Below are positions 16,104 through 25,328 of a stretch of 64,000 bases of DNA, piece by piece. Source of the DNA: Antrihabitans auranticaus (GTDB lineage: Bacteria > Actinomycetota > Actinomycetes > Mycobacteriales > Mycobacteriaceae); contig NZ_JAEMNW010000008.1 in assembly GCF_016481275.1 (NCBI RefSeq), positions 62,001-126,000 on the forward strand, in the 5' to 3' direction. The notes beneath the pieces were generated by a model. The model saw only the letters and a program-made list of their open reading frames with translations. It did not search any database and was not told the DNA's origin. Positions within the stretch are counted from its first letter, which is position 1. Every line of letters begins with the position of its first letter. The position numbers and the translations under genes were made by a program.

Positions 16104-18881
16104 ATGCTGCACGGGCTCTGGTCGCCGGGCGCAGGGTTGTTGTTGTGGCAAGATCCTGTCGCCGATTCGGTCGAAGACGGCCCGCTCGCGGTCGCGGCCC
16201 GCACCGGCAAGTTCCGGCGTCGCATCACTGTGCTCGGTCGAGGCGAGTCGATCGAGGTTGCTGCCGCCGCGTATGCACCGGCAGACGCCGCGCGGATGTT
16301 GCTCGGCACGTCGTCGAGCGACGGTCTTGCGGGTGATCTTCGCTATCTGCTGCACGTGGCCCGCGGTGTGGACCGATGGGTGCGCGGCGGACGGGTGGTG
16401 CCCGACATCTACCGCGCGGAAGGCGACTGGTGGACGCGGTGGCGGTTGGTCGGTGGCGAGCGGCAACGCGCCTGGCAGGCGGAACTGGTCGCCGCGATGC
16501 CGCCCGTGCAGCGGATGCAAGGACCGGCCGCGAAGGTGCTCGCGGACATGATCGTCGAGATCACCGATTCGATCGTCAGGCACCGTATCGGCCGGACAGA
16601 ACTGTCGACGCCGTTTGCGGCGTCGCTGCTGTCCGACGAGGCAGTGGGATTCGGGACGCAGGGCCTCGTGACAACCCTCGAGCAGTGGCGGGGGACCTTG
16701 ACCGTCGACGAGCCCGAGTTGGTGCTGCGCTTGCTGGAGCCCGACGATGAGGACATCGTCGATTCCGCCGAGACACTATGGCGCCTCGAAGTCTGCTTGC
16801 GACCCGAAGGTGAAGCACCGCAACCAGTTCCGATCAACAACGTGGATCCGAATCTGATGAAGATCGCGGTTCGGAAACTTGGCGAAGCGATGCACGAGTA
16901 TCCACGCCTGCGCGACGTGCCGACCGATCCGCGCAGTCTGGACCTCCTGCTGCCGACCGCGGTGGTGACCGATCTGGTCGCGCATGGCGCGCACGTGCTG
17001 AGCGCCAAGGGCATCGGCCTGCTGCTGCCGCGTGCGTGGAGTGTCGCCAGCCCGTCGCTTCGGTTGCGGGTCGCGAGCGCGCCGTCCCCCACTGCGAAGG
17101 ACAGCGCGGTGGGAATGGCCGAATTGATCTCCTACAACTGGGAACTCGCGCTCGGTGACGACGTCCTGACACCGCAGGAGATGGAGCGGCTGGCCCGTTC
17201 GAAATCGGACCTGGTGCGGCTGCGCGGGCGCTGGGTGCAGGCCGACCACGAGACGCTGGCGAAGGCAGCAAGGTACGTCGCGCTGCATACCGCCGACGAG
17301 TCCACGCTGGCGGCGCTGATCGGCACACTCGGTGGCGACCATCCGCCGCCGTTGCCGGTCAGCGAAATCACGACAACAGGCTGGATCGACACACTCCTCG
17401 GTGCGCAGTCCACACCCACCGAGGTCCCGGTTCCCGCCGGGCTCTATGCGACGTTGCGCCCGTATCAGCGGCGCGGACTCGACTGGCTGTCGTTCATGAG
17501 CAGACTGGGTCTCGGCGCTGTTCTTGCCGACGACATGGGTCTCGGCAAAACGGTGCAGGTGCTGGCATTGCTCTCCCATGAGCAGGCGGCGCACCCGACT
17601 CTGCTCGTGTGCCCGATGTCGGTCGTCGGAAACTGGCAGCGCGAAGCCCAGCGATTCGTTCCCGACCTGCGTGTGCTGGTGCACCACGGGGTCGGGCGCC
17701 TGTCCGGGGATCCGTTGCAGGCGGCGGTCGCGGCCGCGGACCTCGTGATCACGACGTATGCGCTGGTAGCCAGGGATATCGAGCAGCTGCGGGAGATGAC
17801 GTGGGACCGAGTGGTTCTGGACGAAGCGCAGCACGTGAAGAATTCGGGTACTGCGCAGGCGAAGGCGGCGCGGTCCGTTCCTGCGCGCCACCGCTTGGCA
17901 CTCACGGGTACGCCGGTCGAGAACCGGCTCGAAGAGTTGCGTTCGATCCTCGATTTCGCCAATCACAGAATGCTCGGCTCCGCGCAGACGTTCCGCGCGC
18001 GGTTCGCGATTCCGATCGAGCGTGAACACGACCAGGCGGCAGCAGCCAGGCTGCGGACGATTACGTCGCCGTTCGTTCTGCGTCGCGTGAAGACGGATCC
18101 GACCGTGATTTCCGATCTTCCCGAGAAGATCGAGATGACAGTGCGGGCCAACCTGACCGCCGAGCAGGCAGCGTTGTATCAGGCCGTCGTGGCGGACATG
18201 ATGGCGAAAATCAAAGACACAGAAGGGATGAGCCGTAAGGGTGCTGTGCTCGCCGCGCTGACCCGGCTCAAGCAAGTGTGCAACCATCCGGCTCACTTCC
18301 TCGGTGACGGGTCCGGAATGCTGCGCCGGGGTTCGCACCGGTCCGGCAAGCTGGGCCTGGCCGAGGACATTCTCGATACGGTCCTCGCAGACGATGAAAA
18401 GGCGTTGCTGTTCACGCAGTTCCGCGAATTCGGGGAGTTGGTGGCGCCCTACTTGCGCGAGCGGTTCGGCGTCGATGTGCCCTTCCTGCACGGCGGCGTG
18501 GCCAAAGGCGCCCGTGACAAGATGGTCACCGGTTTCCAGGCCGATAACGGTCCGCCGCTGATGTTGTTGTCGCTCAAGGCCGGCGGCACCGGACTGAACC
18601 TGACGGCAGCGAATCATGTTGTCCATCTGGACAGATGGTGGAATCCGGCGGTCGAGAACCAGGCGACGGACCGTGCCTTCCGGATCGGGCAGCGCAGAAA
18701 TGTTCAGGTCCGGAAGATGGTGTGCGTGGGCACCGTCGAAGAACGGATCGACTCGATGCTGACGAGCAAGCAGGAACTCGCGGATATGGCCATCGGGTCC
18801 GGTGAATCGTGGATCACCGAGATGAGCACCGAGCAGCTGCACGACCTTCTCCGATTGGGCGAGGAGGCGATCGGCGAATGA
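16104..18881 (+). CDS. helZ: SNF2/SWI-family helicase (HelZ-like)
   Basis: A 925-residue SNF2 ATPase. The N-terminal ~450 residues form the bacterial SNF2-associated region (MLHGLWSPGAGLLLW start). The ATPase follows: Walker A DDMGLGKTVQ, Walker B VVLDEAQHVKN (DEAQ), motif III LTGTPVENR, and the second RecA lobe with LLSLKAGGTGLNLT and RAFRIGQRRNVQV (motif VI). Such proteins translocate on DNA and remodel nucleoprotein. ATG at 16104 fits homologues better than TTG at 16092. It overlaps the SWIM gene by ATGA, so the two are coupled. Confidence 0.92.
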   Translation: MLHGLWSPGAGLLLWQDPVADSVEDGPLAVAARTGKFRRRITVLGRGESIEVAAAAYAPADAARMLLGTSSSDGLAGDLRYLLHVARGVDRWVRGGRVVPDIYRAEGDWWTRWRLVGGERQRAWQAELVAAMPPVQRMQGPAAKVLADMIVEITDSIVRHRIGRTELSTPFAASLLSDEAVGFGTQGLVTTLEQWRGTLTVDEPELVLRLLEPDDEDIVDSAETLWRLEVCLRPEGEAPQPVPINNVDPNLMKIAVRKLGEAMHEYPRLRDVPTDPRSLDLLLPTAVVTDLVAHGAHVLSAKGIGLLLPRAWSVASPSLRLRVASAPSPTAKDSAVGMAELISYNWELALGDDVLTPQEMERLARSKSDLVRLRGRWVQADHETLAKAARYVALHTADESTLAALIGTLGGDHPPPLPVSEITTTGWIDTLLGAQSTPTEVPVPAGLYATLRPYQRRGLDWLSFMSRLGLGAVLADDMGLGKTVQVLALLSHEQAAHPTLLVCPMSVVGNWQREAQRFVPDLRVLVHHGVGRLSGDPLQAAVAAADLVITTYALVARDIEQLREMTWDRVVLDEAQHVKNSGTAQAKAARSVPARHRLALTGTPVENRLEELRSILDFANHRMLGSAQTFRARFAIPIEREHDQAAAARLRTITSPFVLRRVKTDPTVISDLPEKIEMTVRANLTAEQAALYQAVVADMMAKIKDTEGMSRKGAVLAALTRLKQVCNHPAHFLGDGSGMLRRGSHRSGKLGLAEDILDTVLADDEKALLFTQFREFGELVAPYLRERFGVDVPFLHGGVAKGARDKMVTGFQADNGPPLMLLSLKAGGTGLNLTAANHVVHLDRWWNPAVENQATDRAFRIGQRRNVQVRKMVCVGTVEERIDSMLTSKQELADMAIGSGESWITEMSTEQLHDLLRLGEEAIGE

Positions 18882-19663
18882 GCCCGGCACGCGGCAGGTT
18901 CAACGACTTCAGTCAGTACGGGAAACGTCGACCGGTGGTCGGCGGCGTCGAAGCGCGAAGTCGCAGAGGCTCTTTCGGCAGCACCTGGTGGGGCCGTGCG
19001 CTGCTCGACGCAGTCGAGGGCCTGGCCGATTCTGGACGGCTCGCGCGCGGCAAGACGTATGCGCGCGCGGGGCAGGTCGTCGCTATACAGGTCGGGTCTG
19101 GCGCGGTCACCGCGGAAGTGCAAGGAAGTCAACCACTTCCGTTCACCTCGACGCTGTCGATCAAGCCACTCGACGACGACGCGATCGCAGAACTCATCGA
19201 CACGGTCAGGTCGACTCCGGGCATGCTGGCCGAGATCGCCTCAGGTTCGGTCCCACGTGATCTCGGACCGCTACTGCTGCCCAGCAGAGCCAGTGAGCTG
19301 GATTTCGATTGCACGTGCCCTGATTCGGGGTGGCCGTGCAAGCATGTTGCGGCGGTCGCCTATCTGACCGCGGAGCACATCGACGAAAAGCTGCTCGACA
19401 TTCTCACGCTCCGCGGGATCGACTTCGACACCCTCATCAGTGGCGTCGAAGCGGATCCGGTCGACATTGCGACCGACGATCCGTATGGCGACCGGATCGA
19501 GTTGCCGGCGCTACCGAAGGTGAACTTCACTCCGGCAATGGACGATCTGGACCCGGCGGTGTTGCGCCGCGCACTGCGCACGCTGGCCGACTCGGAGAAG
19601 GAGGTCGCAACGACTGTTCATGAGTTGTCTTCGCTCTACGCGCGCCTATCTGACTATGCTTGA
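18878..19663 (+). CDS. SWIM zinc-finger protein
   Basis: A 261-residue protein whose central motif FDCTCPDSGWPCKHVAAVAY is a complete CxCx(n)CxH SWIM zinc finger, a DNA- or protein-binding module. The N-terminal FGSTWWGRALLDAVE and RGKTYARAGQVV are typical of the actinobacterial SWIM partner of HelZ. In other bacteria the SWIM finger is fused to the SNF2 ATPase; here it is a separate, translationally coupled chain, which supports a joint complex. Function in DNA repair, recombination or defence is not established by the sequence. Confidence 0.9.
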   Translation: MSPARGRFNDFSQYGKRRPVVGGVEARSRRGSFGSTWWGRALLDAVEGLADSGRLARGKTYARAGQVVAIQVGSGAVTAEVQGSQPLPFTSTLSIKPLDDDAIAELIDTVRSTPGMLAEIASGSVPRDLGPLLLPSRASELDFDCTCPDSGWPCKHVAAVAYLTAEHIDEKLLDILTLRGIDFDTLISGVEADPVDIATDDPYGDRIELPALPKVNFTPAMDDLDPAVLRRALRTLADSEKEVATTVHELSSLYARLSDYA

Positions 19664-19669
19664 AGCTGT

Positions 19670-19716
19670 GTGACCTCTGTCACTTATGGACATACATGGA
19701 CATCCAACTATAGGAT
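19670..19716 (+). promoter_or_regulatory. Promoter and possible operator of the valine catabolic operon
   Basis: A -35-like TGGACA (19687-19692) is followed after 18 bp by a -10-like TAGGAT (19711-19716), about 70 bp before the mmsA start. Upstream lies the inverted repeat GTGAC-CTCT-GTCAC (19670-19683). ATGGACAT occurs twice (19686-19693 and 19696-19703) across the -35. The repeats are candidate regulator sites; the regulator is not encoded nearby. The assignment is by consensus matching only. Confidence 0.5.
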
Positions 19717-19786
19717 GGCAACATAAATTTGGTCGGGCGGACAGTCGTCGATTACCGCAGCGCGAACACAGAATGGATCTGAAGAA

Positions 19787-21289
19787 ATGGCACGTGAGTT
19801 AACGCATTTCATCGGTGGCAAGCACGTCGCCGGCACCTCCGGCAAGTTCGGTGACGTTTACGACCCGAACACCGGCCAGGTCCAGGCGAGGGTTCCGTTG
19901 GCGACGAAAGCCGAGGTCGAGGCCGTCATCGCCAACGCCGAGGAAGCGCAGAAGGAGTGGGCGGCCTGGAATCCGCAGCGCCGCGCTCGTGTGCTGATGA
20001 GGTTCCTCGCGCTCGTGGGCGAAGAGATGGATTCGCTCGCGGCGCTGCTGTCGTCGGAGCACGGCAAGACTGTCCCGGACGCGAAGGGCGACATTCAGCG
20101 CGGCCTCGAGGTCGTCGAGTTCGCAGTCGGTATCCCGCACCTGCTCAAGGGTGAATACACCGAGAGCGCAGGCGGCGGCATCGACGTCTACTCCATGCGT
20201 CAGCCCCTCGGCGTTGTCGCCGGCATCACCCCGTTCAACTTCCCGGCCATGATCCCGCTGTGGAAGGCCGCGCCTGCAATCGCGTGCGGCAACGCGTTCA
20301 TCCTGAAGCCGTCCGAACGTGATCCGTCGGTGCCGCTGCGACTGGCGGAACTCTTCCTCGAAGCCGGCCTGCCCGCGGGCATCTTCAACGTCGTCAACGG
20401 TGACAAGGAGTCGGTCGACGCACTGCTGCACGACCCGCGCGTCAAGGCCGTCGGCTTCGTCGGCTCCACCCCGATCGCTCAGTACATCTACGAAACCGCG
20501 ACGGCCAACGGCAAGCGTGCGCAGTGCTTCGGCGGTGCCAAGAACCACGCCATCGTCATGCCCGATGCCGACCTCGACGACGTCGCGGATCAGCTCGTCG
20601 GCGCCGGTTACGGTTCGGCGGGCGAGCGCTGCATGGCCATCTCGGTTGCTGTTCCCGTCGGCAAGGAAACCGCCGATCGCCTGGTCGACAAGCTGACCGA
20701 GCGCGTCGGCAAACTCAACGTCGGCCGCTCTGACGAGAAGGGCGTCGACTTCGGTCCGCTCGTCGGTTCCGACGCACTCAAGCGAGTCAACGACTATGTC
20801 CAGATCGGCGTCGACGAGGGCGCAACCGCGGTCGTCGACGGACGCGGTTTCAAGCTCGAGGGATCCGAGGACGGCTTCTTCGCTGGCGCGACGCTGTTCG
20901 ACAACGTCACCAAGGAAATGCGGATCTACAAGGAAGAGATCTTCGGACCGGTCCTCATGGTCGTCCGCGCCCACGATTACGAAGAGGCGCTGAGCCTCCC
21001 TAACGATCACGAGTACGGGAACGGCGTCGCGATCTTCACCCGCGACGGCGACACTGCGCGCGATTTCGCGACGCGTGTGCAGGTCGGCATGGTCGGCATC
21101 AACGTGCCCATCCCAGTCCCGATCGCCTACCACACGTTCGGCGGCTGGAAGCGCTCTGGATTCGGCGATCTCAACCAGCACGGACCGGACTCGATCCGCT
21201 TCTACACCAAGACCAAGACGGTCACGCAGCGCTGGCCGAAGGGCCTGAAGGAGAACGCGGACCACTTCGTCATCCCCACGATGGACTGA
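19787..21289 (+). CDS. mmsA: CoA-acylating methylmalonate-semialdehyde dehydrogenase
   Basis: A 500-residue aldehyde dehydrogenase-superfamily enzyme converting methylmalonate semialdehyde (from valine) to propionyl-CoA with NAD and CoA, releasing CO2. The nucleophile is Cys282 in SAGERCMAISVAV. TPFNFPAMIPLW and ILKPSERDPSVP form the NAD site. The general base Glu of hydrolytic ALDHs is replaced in QCFGGAKNHAIVMPDA, the signature of MMSDH. First gene of a five-gene operon; it ends the valine pathway even though it leads the transcript. Confidence 0.96.
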   Translation: MARELTHFIGGKHVAGTSGKFGDVYDPNTGQVQARVPLATKAEVEAVIANAEEAQKEWAAWNPQRRARVLMRFLALVGEEMDSLAALLSSEHGKTVPDAKGDIQRGLEVVEFAVGIPHLLKGEYTESAGGGIDVYSMRQPLGVVAGITPFNFPAMIPLWKAAPAIACGNAFILKPSERDPSVPLRLAELFLEAGLPAGIFNVVNGDKESVDALLHDPRVKAVGFVGSTPIAQYIYETATANGKRAQCFGGAKNHAIVMPDADLDDVADQLVGAGYGSAGERCMAISVAVPVGKETADRLVDKLTERVGKLNVGRSDEKGVDFGPLVGSDALKRVNDYVQIGVDEGATAVVDGRGFKLEGSEDGFFAGATLFDNVTKEMRIYKEEIFGPVLMVVRAHDYEEALSLPNDHEYGNGVAIFTRDGDTARDFATRVQVGMVGINVPIPVPIAYHTFGGWKRSGFGDLNQHGPDSIRFYTKTKTVTQRWPKGLKENADHFVIPTMD

Positions 21290-21290
21290 C

Positions 21291-22430
21291 ATGTTCATAC
21301 TTTCCGAAGACGAGCGCGCGATCAGCGAAACCGCTCGCGACTTCGCCATGGAGTACTTGGCGCCCAACGCAATCGAGTGGGACCAGAACCACCACTTTCC
21401 GGTCGATGTCCTCCGCAAGGCGGGCGCGCTGGGAATGGGAGGGATCTACATCGACGAGGAAGTGGGCGGATCGGGCCTGACCCGGCTCGATGCCGTCCGC
21501 ATCTTCGAGGAGCTCGCGAAGGGCTGCCCGACGATCTCGGCGTACATCTCCATTCACAACATGGCGACGTGGATGATCGACAAGTTCGGCTCCGATGCAC
21601 TGCGCCATGAGTGGGTGCCGAAGCTGGCGTCGATGGAACTGCTCGCGAGCTACTGCCTTACCGAGCCCGGTGCCGGTTCCGACGCATCCGCGTTGAGTAC
21701 CAAGGCCGTTCGAGATGGCGACGATTACCTCCTCACCGGTGTGAAGCAGTTCATTTCGGGTGCGGGTGCTGCCGACGTGTACGTCGTGATGGCACGGACC
21801 GGCGACTCCGGGCCGAAAGGCATCACGGCCTTCTTGATCCCCGCCGGCACGGCTGGCCTGTCGTTCGGTGCCGACGAGAAGAAGATGGGCTGGAACGCGC
21901 AGCCGACTCGTCAGGTGATCATGGAGGACGTCCGAATTCCGGCGTCGAACATGATCGGCAACGAGGGCAACGGTTTTCGCATTGCCATGGCCGGACTCAA
22001 CGGCGGTCGGCTGAACATCGCTGCCAGCTCCATCGGCGGCGCGCAGGCGGCATTCGACAAGGCCGTCTCGTATCTGGCCGAGCGAAAAGCGTTCGGCAAC
22101 AGGCTGCTCGACTCGCAGGCACTGCAGTTTCAGCTGGCCGACATGCGGACCGAACTGGAGGCGGCGCGCACATTCTTGTGGCGTGCGGCCGCTGCACTCG
22201 ACGCGGGTGCACCTGACCTGGTCGAACTGTGTGCAATGGCAAAGAGATTCGGAACCGACACCGGTTTCGAGGTCGCCAACAAGGCCTTGCAACTGCATGG
22301 CGGTTACGGCTACCTGGCCGAGTACGGAGTCGAGAAGATCGTCCGTGACCTACGTGTGCACCAGATCCTCGAGGGCACGAACGAGATCATGCGGGTGGTT
22401 ATCGCTCGCTCGATAGTTGGGAATGCTTAG
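21291..22430 (+). CDS. Acyl-CoA dehydrogenase, probably isobutyryl-CoA dehydrogenase
   Basis: A 379-residue FAD acyl-CoA dehydrogenase. It has the signature LTEPGAGSDASAL, FISGAGAADVYVV, and the C-terminal helix HQILEGTNEIMR with catalytic Glu361. Placement of the catalytic Glu in the C-terminal helix matches short-chain and isobutyryl-CoA dehydrogenases; isovaleryl-CoA enzymes have it elsewhere. Its position between mmsA and the hydroxyisobutyryl-CoA hydrolase argues for isobutyryl-CoA to methacrylyl-CoA. It starts one base after the mmsA stop. Confidence 0.92.
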   Translation: MFILSEDERAISETARDFAMEYLAPNAIEWDQNHHFPVDVLRKAGALGMGGIYIDEEVGGSGLTRLDAVRIFEELAKGCPTISAYISIHNMATWMIDKFGSDALRHEWVPKLASMELLASYCLTEPGAGSDASALSTKAVRDGDDYLLTGVKQFISGAGAADVYVVMARTGDSGPKGITAFLIPAGTAGLSFGADEKKMGWNAQPTRQVIMEDVRIPASNMIGNEGNGFRIAMAGLNGGRLNIAASSIGGAQAAFDKAVSYLAERKAFGNRLLDSQALQFQLADMRTELEAARTFLWRAAAALDAGAPDLVELCAMAKRFGTDTGFEVANKALQLHGGYGYLAEYGVEKIVRDLRVHQILEGTNEIMRVVIARSIVGNA

Positions 22431-23494
22431 TGACCGACGATGTTCTGATCGAGAAGCGGGATGGGCTCGGCCTCATCACCCTGAATCGTCCGAAGGCGAT
22501 CAACGCGCTGAATCATGCGATGGTGCACCCGATTACGGCGGCGCTGTGGGCTTGGGCGGAAGACGAAGACGTTACGGCTGTCGTAATCACCGGCTCGGGC
22601 GAGCGCGGATTGTGCGCCGGTGGCGACATCGTCTCTATCTATTACGACGCGCAAAAGGGAGGTGCCGACAGTTCGGACTTCTGGCGCGACGAGTACGTCC
22701 TCAACGCGTTGATCGCACGCTTTCCAAAGCCGTACGTCGCAGTGATGGATGGCATCGTGATGGGTGGCGGCGTGGGCATCTCGGCGCACGGTAGTCACCG
22801 CATCGTCACGGAGCGGTCGAAGATCGGGATGCCCGAAGTCGGAATCGGTTTCGTGCCGGACGTCGGCGGAACGTATCTGCTCGCGCAGGCGCCGGGGGAG
22901 TTGGGGACGCACGTCGCTCTGACGACCGCGCGGATGAGCGCGGCGGACGCAATTGCAACCGGCTTCGCGGATCACTTCGTGCCGACGTCCGATCTCCCGG
23001 CGCTCCTCGCGGCGTTGGCGAGCGGGCCCGTTTCCGAGGTCGTCGCAAAATTCGCGCAGGAGCCCCCGCTGTCCGAGCTTGTGGGACAGCAGGATTGGAT
23101 CGACGAGTGCTATTCGGCGGACACGGTCGAACAGATCGTTGCTCGCCTGCGGGCACACTCGTCACCGGAGGCTAACAAGGCGGCCGAGGCGATTCTCTCG
23201 AAGTCACCCATCGCGGTGAAGGTTGCTCTGCTCTCGCTGCGGCGTGCGCGGGATGCGTCGAGCATCGAAGAGGTGCTGAACGACGAGTACCGAGTGTCGC
23301 TGGCGTGCTTGAAGTCTCGCGATCTCGTCGAGGGAATTCGGGCACAGGTGATAGACAAGGATCGCAACCCGGCGTGGTCCCCGGCGACCCTCGAGGCCGT
23401 CACGGACGATCAGGTCGCGGCATACTTCGCCGACCTCGGCGAACTCGAACTCGGTTTGGCAGCACCCGACAGCAGCGTGGAAGGACAGCAGTGA
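22430..23494 (+). CDS. 3-hydroxyisobutyryl-CoA hydrolase
   Basis: A 354-residue crotonase-superfamily protein; the length (about 350, versus about 260 for enoyl-CoA hydratases) and the sequence fit HIBCH. Oxyanion-hole segments are GLCAGGDIVSIYY and MGGGVGISAHGSHRIV. PEVGIGFVPDVGGTYLLAQ carries the catalytic Glu/Asp pair of the hydrolase. It releases free 3-hydroxyisobutyrate from its CoA ester. GTG at 22430 overlaps the TAG of the dehydrogenase by one base; it is followed by mmsB with a GTGA overlap. Confidence 0.92.
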   Translation: MTDDVLIEKRDGLGLITLNRPKAINALNHAMVHPITAALWAWAEDEDVTAVVITGSGERGLCAGGDIVSIYYDAQKGGADSSDFWRDEYVLNALIARFPKPYVAVMDGIVMGGGVGISAHGSHRIVTERSKIGMPEVGIGFVPDVGGTYLLAQAPGELGTHVALTTARMSAADAIATGFADHFVPTSDLPALLAALASGPVSEVVAKFAQEPPLSELVGQQDWIDECYSADTVEQIVARLRAHSSPEANKAAEAILSKSPIAVKVALLSLRRARDASSIEEVLNDEYRVSLACLKSRDLVEGIRAQVIDKDRNPAWSPATLEAVTDDQVAAYFADLGELELGLAAPDSSVEGQQ

Positions 23495-24399
23495 CCACTC
23501 CGGAGAACACGACAATCGGTTTCGTCGGGCTCGGCCACATGGGCGGGCCGATGGCGGCCAACCTGGTGAAGGCCGGCTACAAGGTGCTCGGCTTCGACCT
23601 CGCACCAGCCGCGCTGGAGCAGGCGACCAAGGACGGCGCCACCGTGGTCACGTCGTCCGACGAGGCTGCTGCCGCGGCCGACGTCGTCATCACGATGCTG
23701 CCGAGTGGCAAGCACGTGATCGATCTGTACAACGGTGGGCTGCTGGCGTCGGCCAAGCCGGGAACGCTGTTCATCGACTCATCGACGATCGACGTTGCCG
23801 ATGCGAAGACGGCGAACGAGCTGGCAGTTGCCGCTGGTCACCGTGCGGTCGACGCGCCGGTATCGGGCGGTGTCGCGGGTGCCGCGGCGGGCACTCTGGC
23901 GTTCATGGTCGGCGGCTCGGAGGCGGACTTCGAGTCTGCGAAGCCGCTGCTCGACGTGATGGGCGCGAAGGTCGTGCACTGCGGCGGCGCAGGCGTGGGC
24001 CAGGCTGCGAAGATCTGCAACAACATGGTGCTCGGGATCTCGATGATCGCGATCAGCGAGGCGTTCGTCCTCGGCGAGAAGTTGGGGCTGACGAACCAGG
24101 CGTTCTTCGATGTCGCGTCGAATGCGTCCGGTCAATGCTGGTCGTTGACGACGTACTGCCCGGTTCCCGGTCCGGTGCCGACGAGCCCGGCCAACAAGGA
24201 CTACCAGCCGGGCTTCGCGACCGCGCTGATGCACAAGGACCTGGGCCTGGCGGCAAATGCATTGCGGGCCAATGGTGTCGACGGTCTGCTCGGTTTGCAC
24301 GCCGAGGAAATCTACAACCGGTTCAAGCAGGAGAGCGGTGGAGGACTAGATTTCTCGGCGATCGTTACCGATATCCGCAAGCGTTCCGAAGGGGCATGA
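23491..24399 (+). CDS. mmsB: 3-hydroxyisobutyrate dehydrogenase
   Basis: A 302-residue NAD-dependent beta-hydroxyacid dehydrogenase. N-terminal Rossmann motif [16 protein letters not shown], substrate-binding [19 protein letters not shown], and the catalytic lysine in [10 protein letters not shown]. It oxidises 3-hydroxyisobutyrate to methylmalonate semialdehyde, the substrate of MmsA. GTG at 23491 overlaps the preceding stop (GTGA). Length is normal for the family (about 295-300). Confidence 0.95.
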   Translation: MTTPENTTIGFVGLGHMGGPMAANLVKAGYKVLGFDLAPAALEQATKDGATVVTSSDEAAAAADVVITMLPSGKHVIDLYNGGLLASAKPGTLFIDSSTIDVADAKTANELAVAAGHRAVDAPVSGGVAGAAAGTLAFMVGGSEADFESAKPLLDVMGAKVVHCGGAGVGQAAKICNNMVLGISMIAISEAFVLGEKLGLTNQAFFDVASNASGQCWSLTTYCPVPGPVPTSPANKDYQPGFATALMHKDLGLAANALRANGVDGLLGLHAEEIYNRFKQESGGGLDFSAIVTDIRKRSEGA

Positions 24400-24403
24400 G
24401 CCT

Positions 24404-25180
24404 GTGACCGATTTCGAAACCATCCTGCTCGAGAAAAAGGGCCGTGTCGGCGTCATCACGCTGAATCGTCCCAAGGCACTCAACGCCCTCAACTCGCAGG
24501 TGCTCGACGACATCATCGTCGCAATCAACGACCTCGAGAGCGACGATGGCATCGGCGCAATCCTGATCACTGGCTCGGAGCGGGCATTCGCGGCCGGCGC
24601 CGACATCAAGGAAATGCAGCCGCAGTCCTACATGGACATGTTCAAGAGCGACTTCTTCGCAGGCTGGGATGTGGTCGCGTCTGCGCGTAAGCCAACGATC
24701 GCGGCCGTCGCCGGTTATGCCCTCGGCGGTGGCTGCGAGCTCGCCATGATGTGCGACATCTTGCTCGCCGCCGACACGGCGAAGTTCGGCCAGCCGGAGA
24801 TCAAGCTGGGTGTGATTCCGGGAATCGGTGGCTCGCAGCGTCTTACGCGAGCAATCGGCAAGGCGAAGGCGATGGACCTGTGCCTCACCGGCCGCAACAT
24901 GGACGCCGAGGAGGCGGAGCGCGCGGGCTTGGTTGCGCGGATCATTCCAGCCGACCAGTTGCTCGACGAGGCACTGAAAGTCGCCGAAACCATTGCGTCC
25001 ATGTCGCTGCCAGTCGTCATGGTGGCGAAGGAGGCGGTCAACCGTTCCTTCGAGACCACGCTCGGCGAGGGAATCCGGTTCGAGCGCAGGGTTTTCCACT
25101 CGTTGTTCGCGATCGAGGACCAGAAGGAAGGCATGGCCGCGTTCGTCGAGAAGCGGAAGCCGGAGTTCAAACACCGGTGA
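24404..25180 (+). CDS. Enoyl-CoA hydratase
   Basis: A 258-residue crotonase. It shows [17 protein letters not shown] (first oxyanion-hole strand), [20 protein letters not shown] with a catalytic Glu, and [20 protein letters not shown] with the second Glu. Both glutamates are present, so hydratase activity is expected. In this operon the likely substrate is methacrylyl-CoA, giving 3-hydroxyisobutyryl-CoA; the family is promiscuous. GTG at 24404. Last gene of the operon; a strong hairpin follows at once. Confidence 0.94.
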   Translation: MTDFETILLEKKGRVGVITLNRPKALNALNSQVLDDIIVAINDLESDDGIGAILITGSERAFAAGADIKEMQPQSYMDMFKSDFFAGWDVVASARKPTIAAVAGYALGGGCELAMMCDILLAADTAKFGQPEIKLGVIPGIGGSQRLTRAIGKAKAMDLCLTGRNMDAEEAERAGLVARIIPADQLLDEALKVAETIASMSLPVVMVAKEAVNRSFETTLGEGIRFERRVFHSLFAIEDQKEGMAAFVEKRKPEFKHR

Positions 25181-25184
25181 GACT

Positions 25185-25224
25185 TTCGGCCGGGCGCGCG
25201 CACTGAAGCACGTGCCTGGCCGAA
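25185..25224 (+). terminator. Terminator of the valine catabolic operon
   Basis: A hairpin with TTCGGCC...GGCCGAA outer stem and GGC/GCC plus CG/CG inner pairs. It totals about 14 bp with two mismatches and a 12-nt loop, starting 4 bp after the last stop codon. GC-rich without a T-tract, as is common in actinobacteria. Confidence 0.65.
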
Positions 25225-25328
25225 TCCTACTGCGGGTAGTGTTTTCTGCCCGAGTACGAGCGACAATGTGCTGTCGCCATCGGTCGATGAAGCATTTCCA
25301 CCGGATTCCGGGGATTTTGCTTCCGTCG

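Noticed and set aside
16776-18890. Leftward open frame of about 704 codons
   Set aside because: Antisense to the SNF2 helicase, whose motifs are clear on the other strand; composition is Arg/His/Gln-rich as expected of a shadow.
19799-21418. Leftward open frame of about 539 codons
   Set aside because: Antisense to mmsA; Arg/Asp/Val-rich without motifs.
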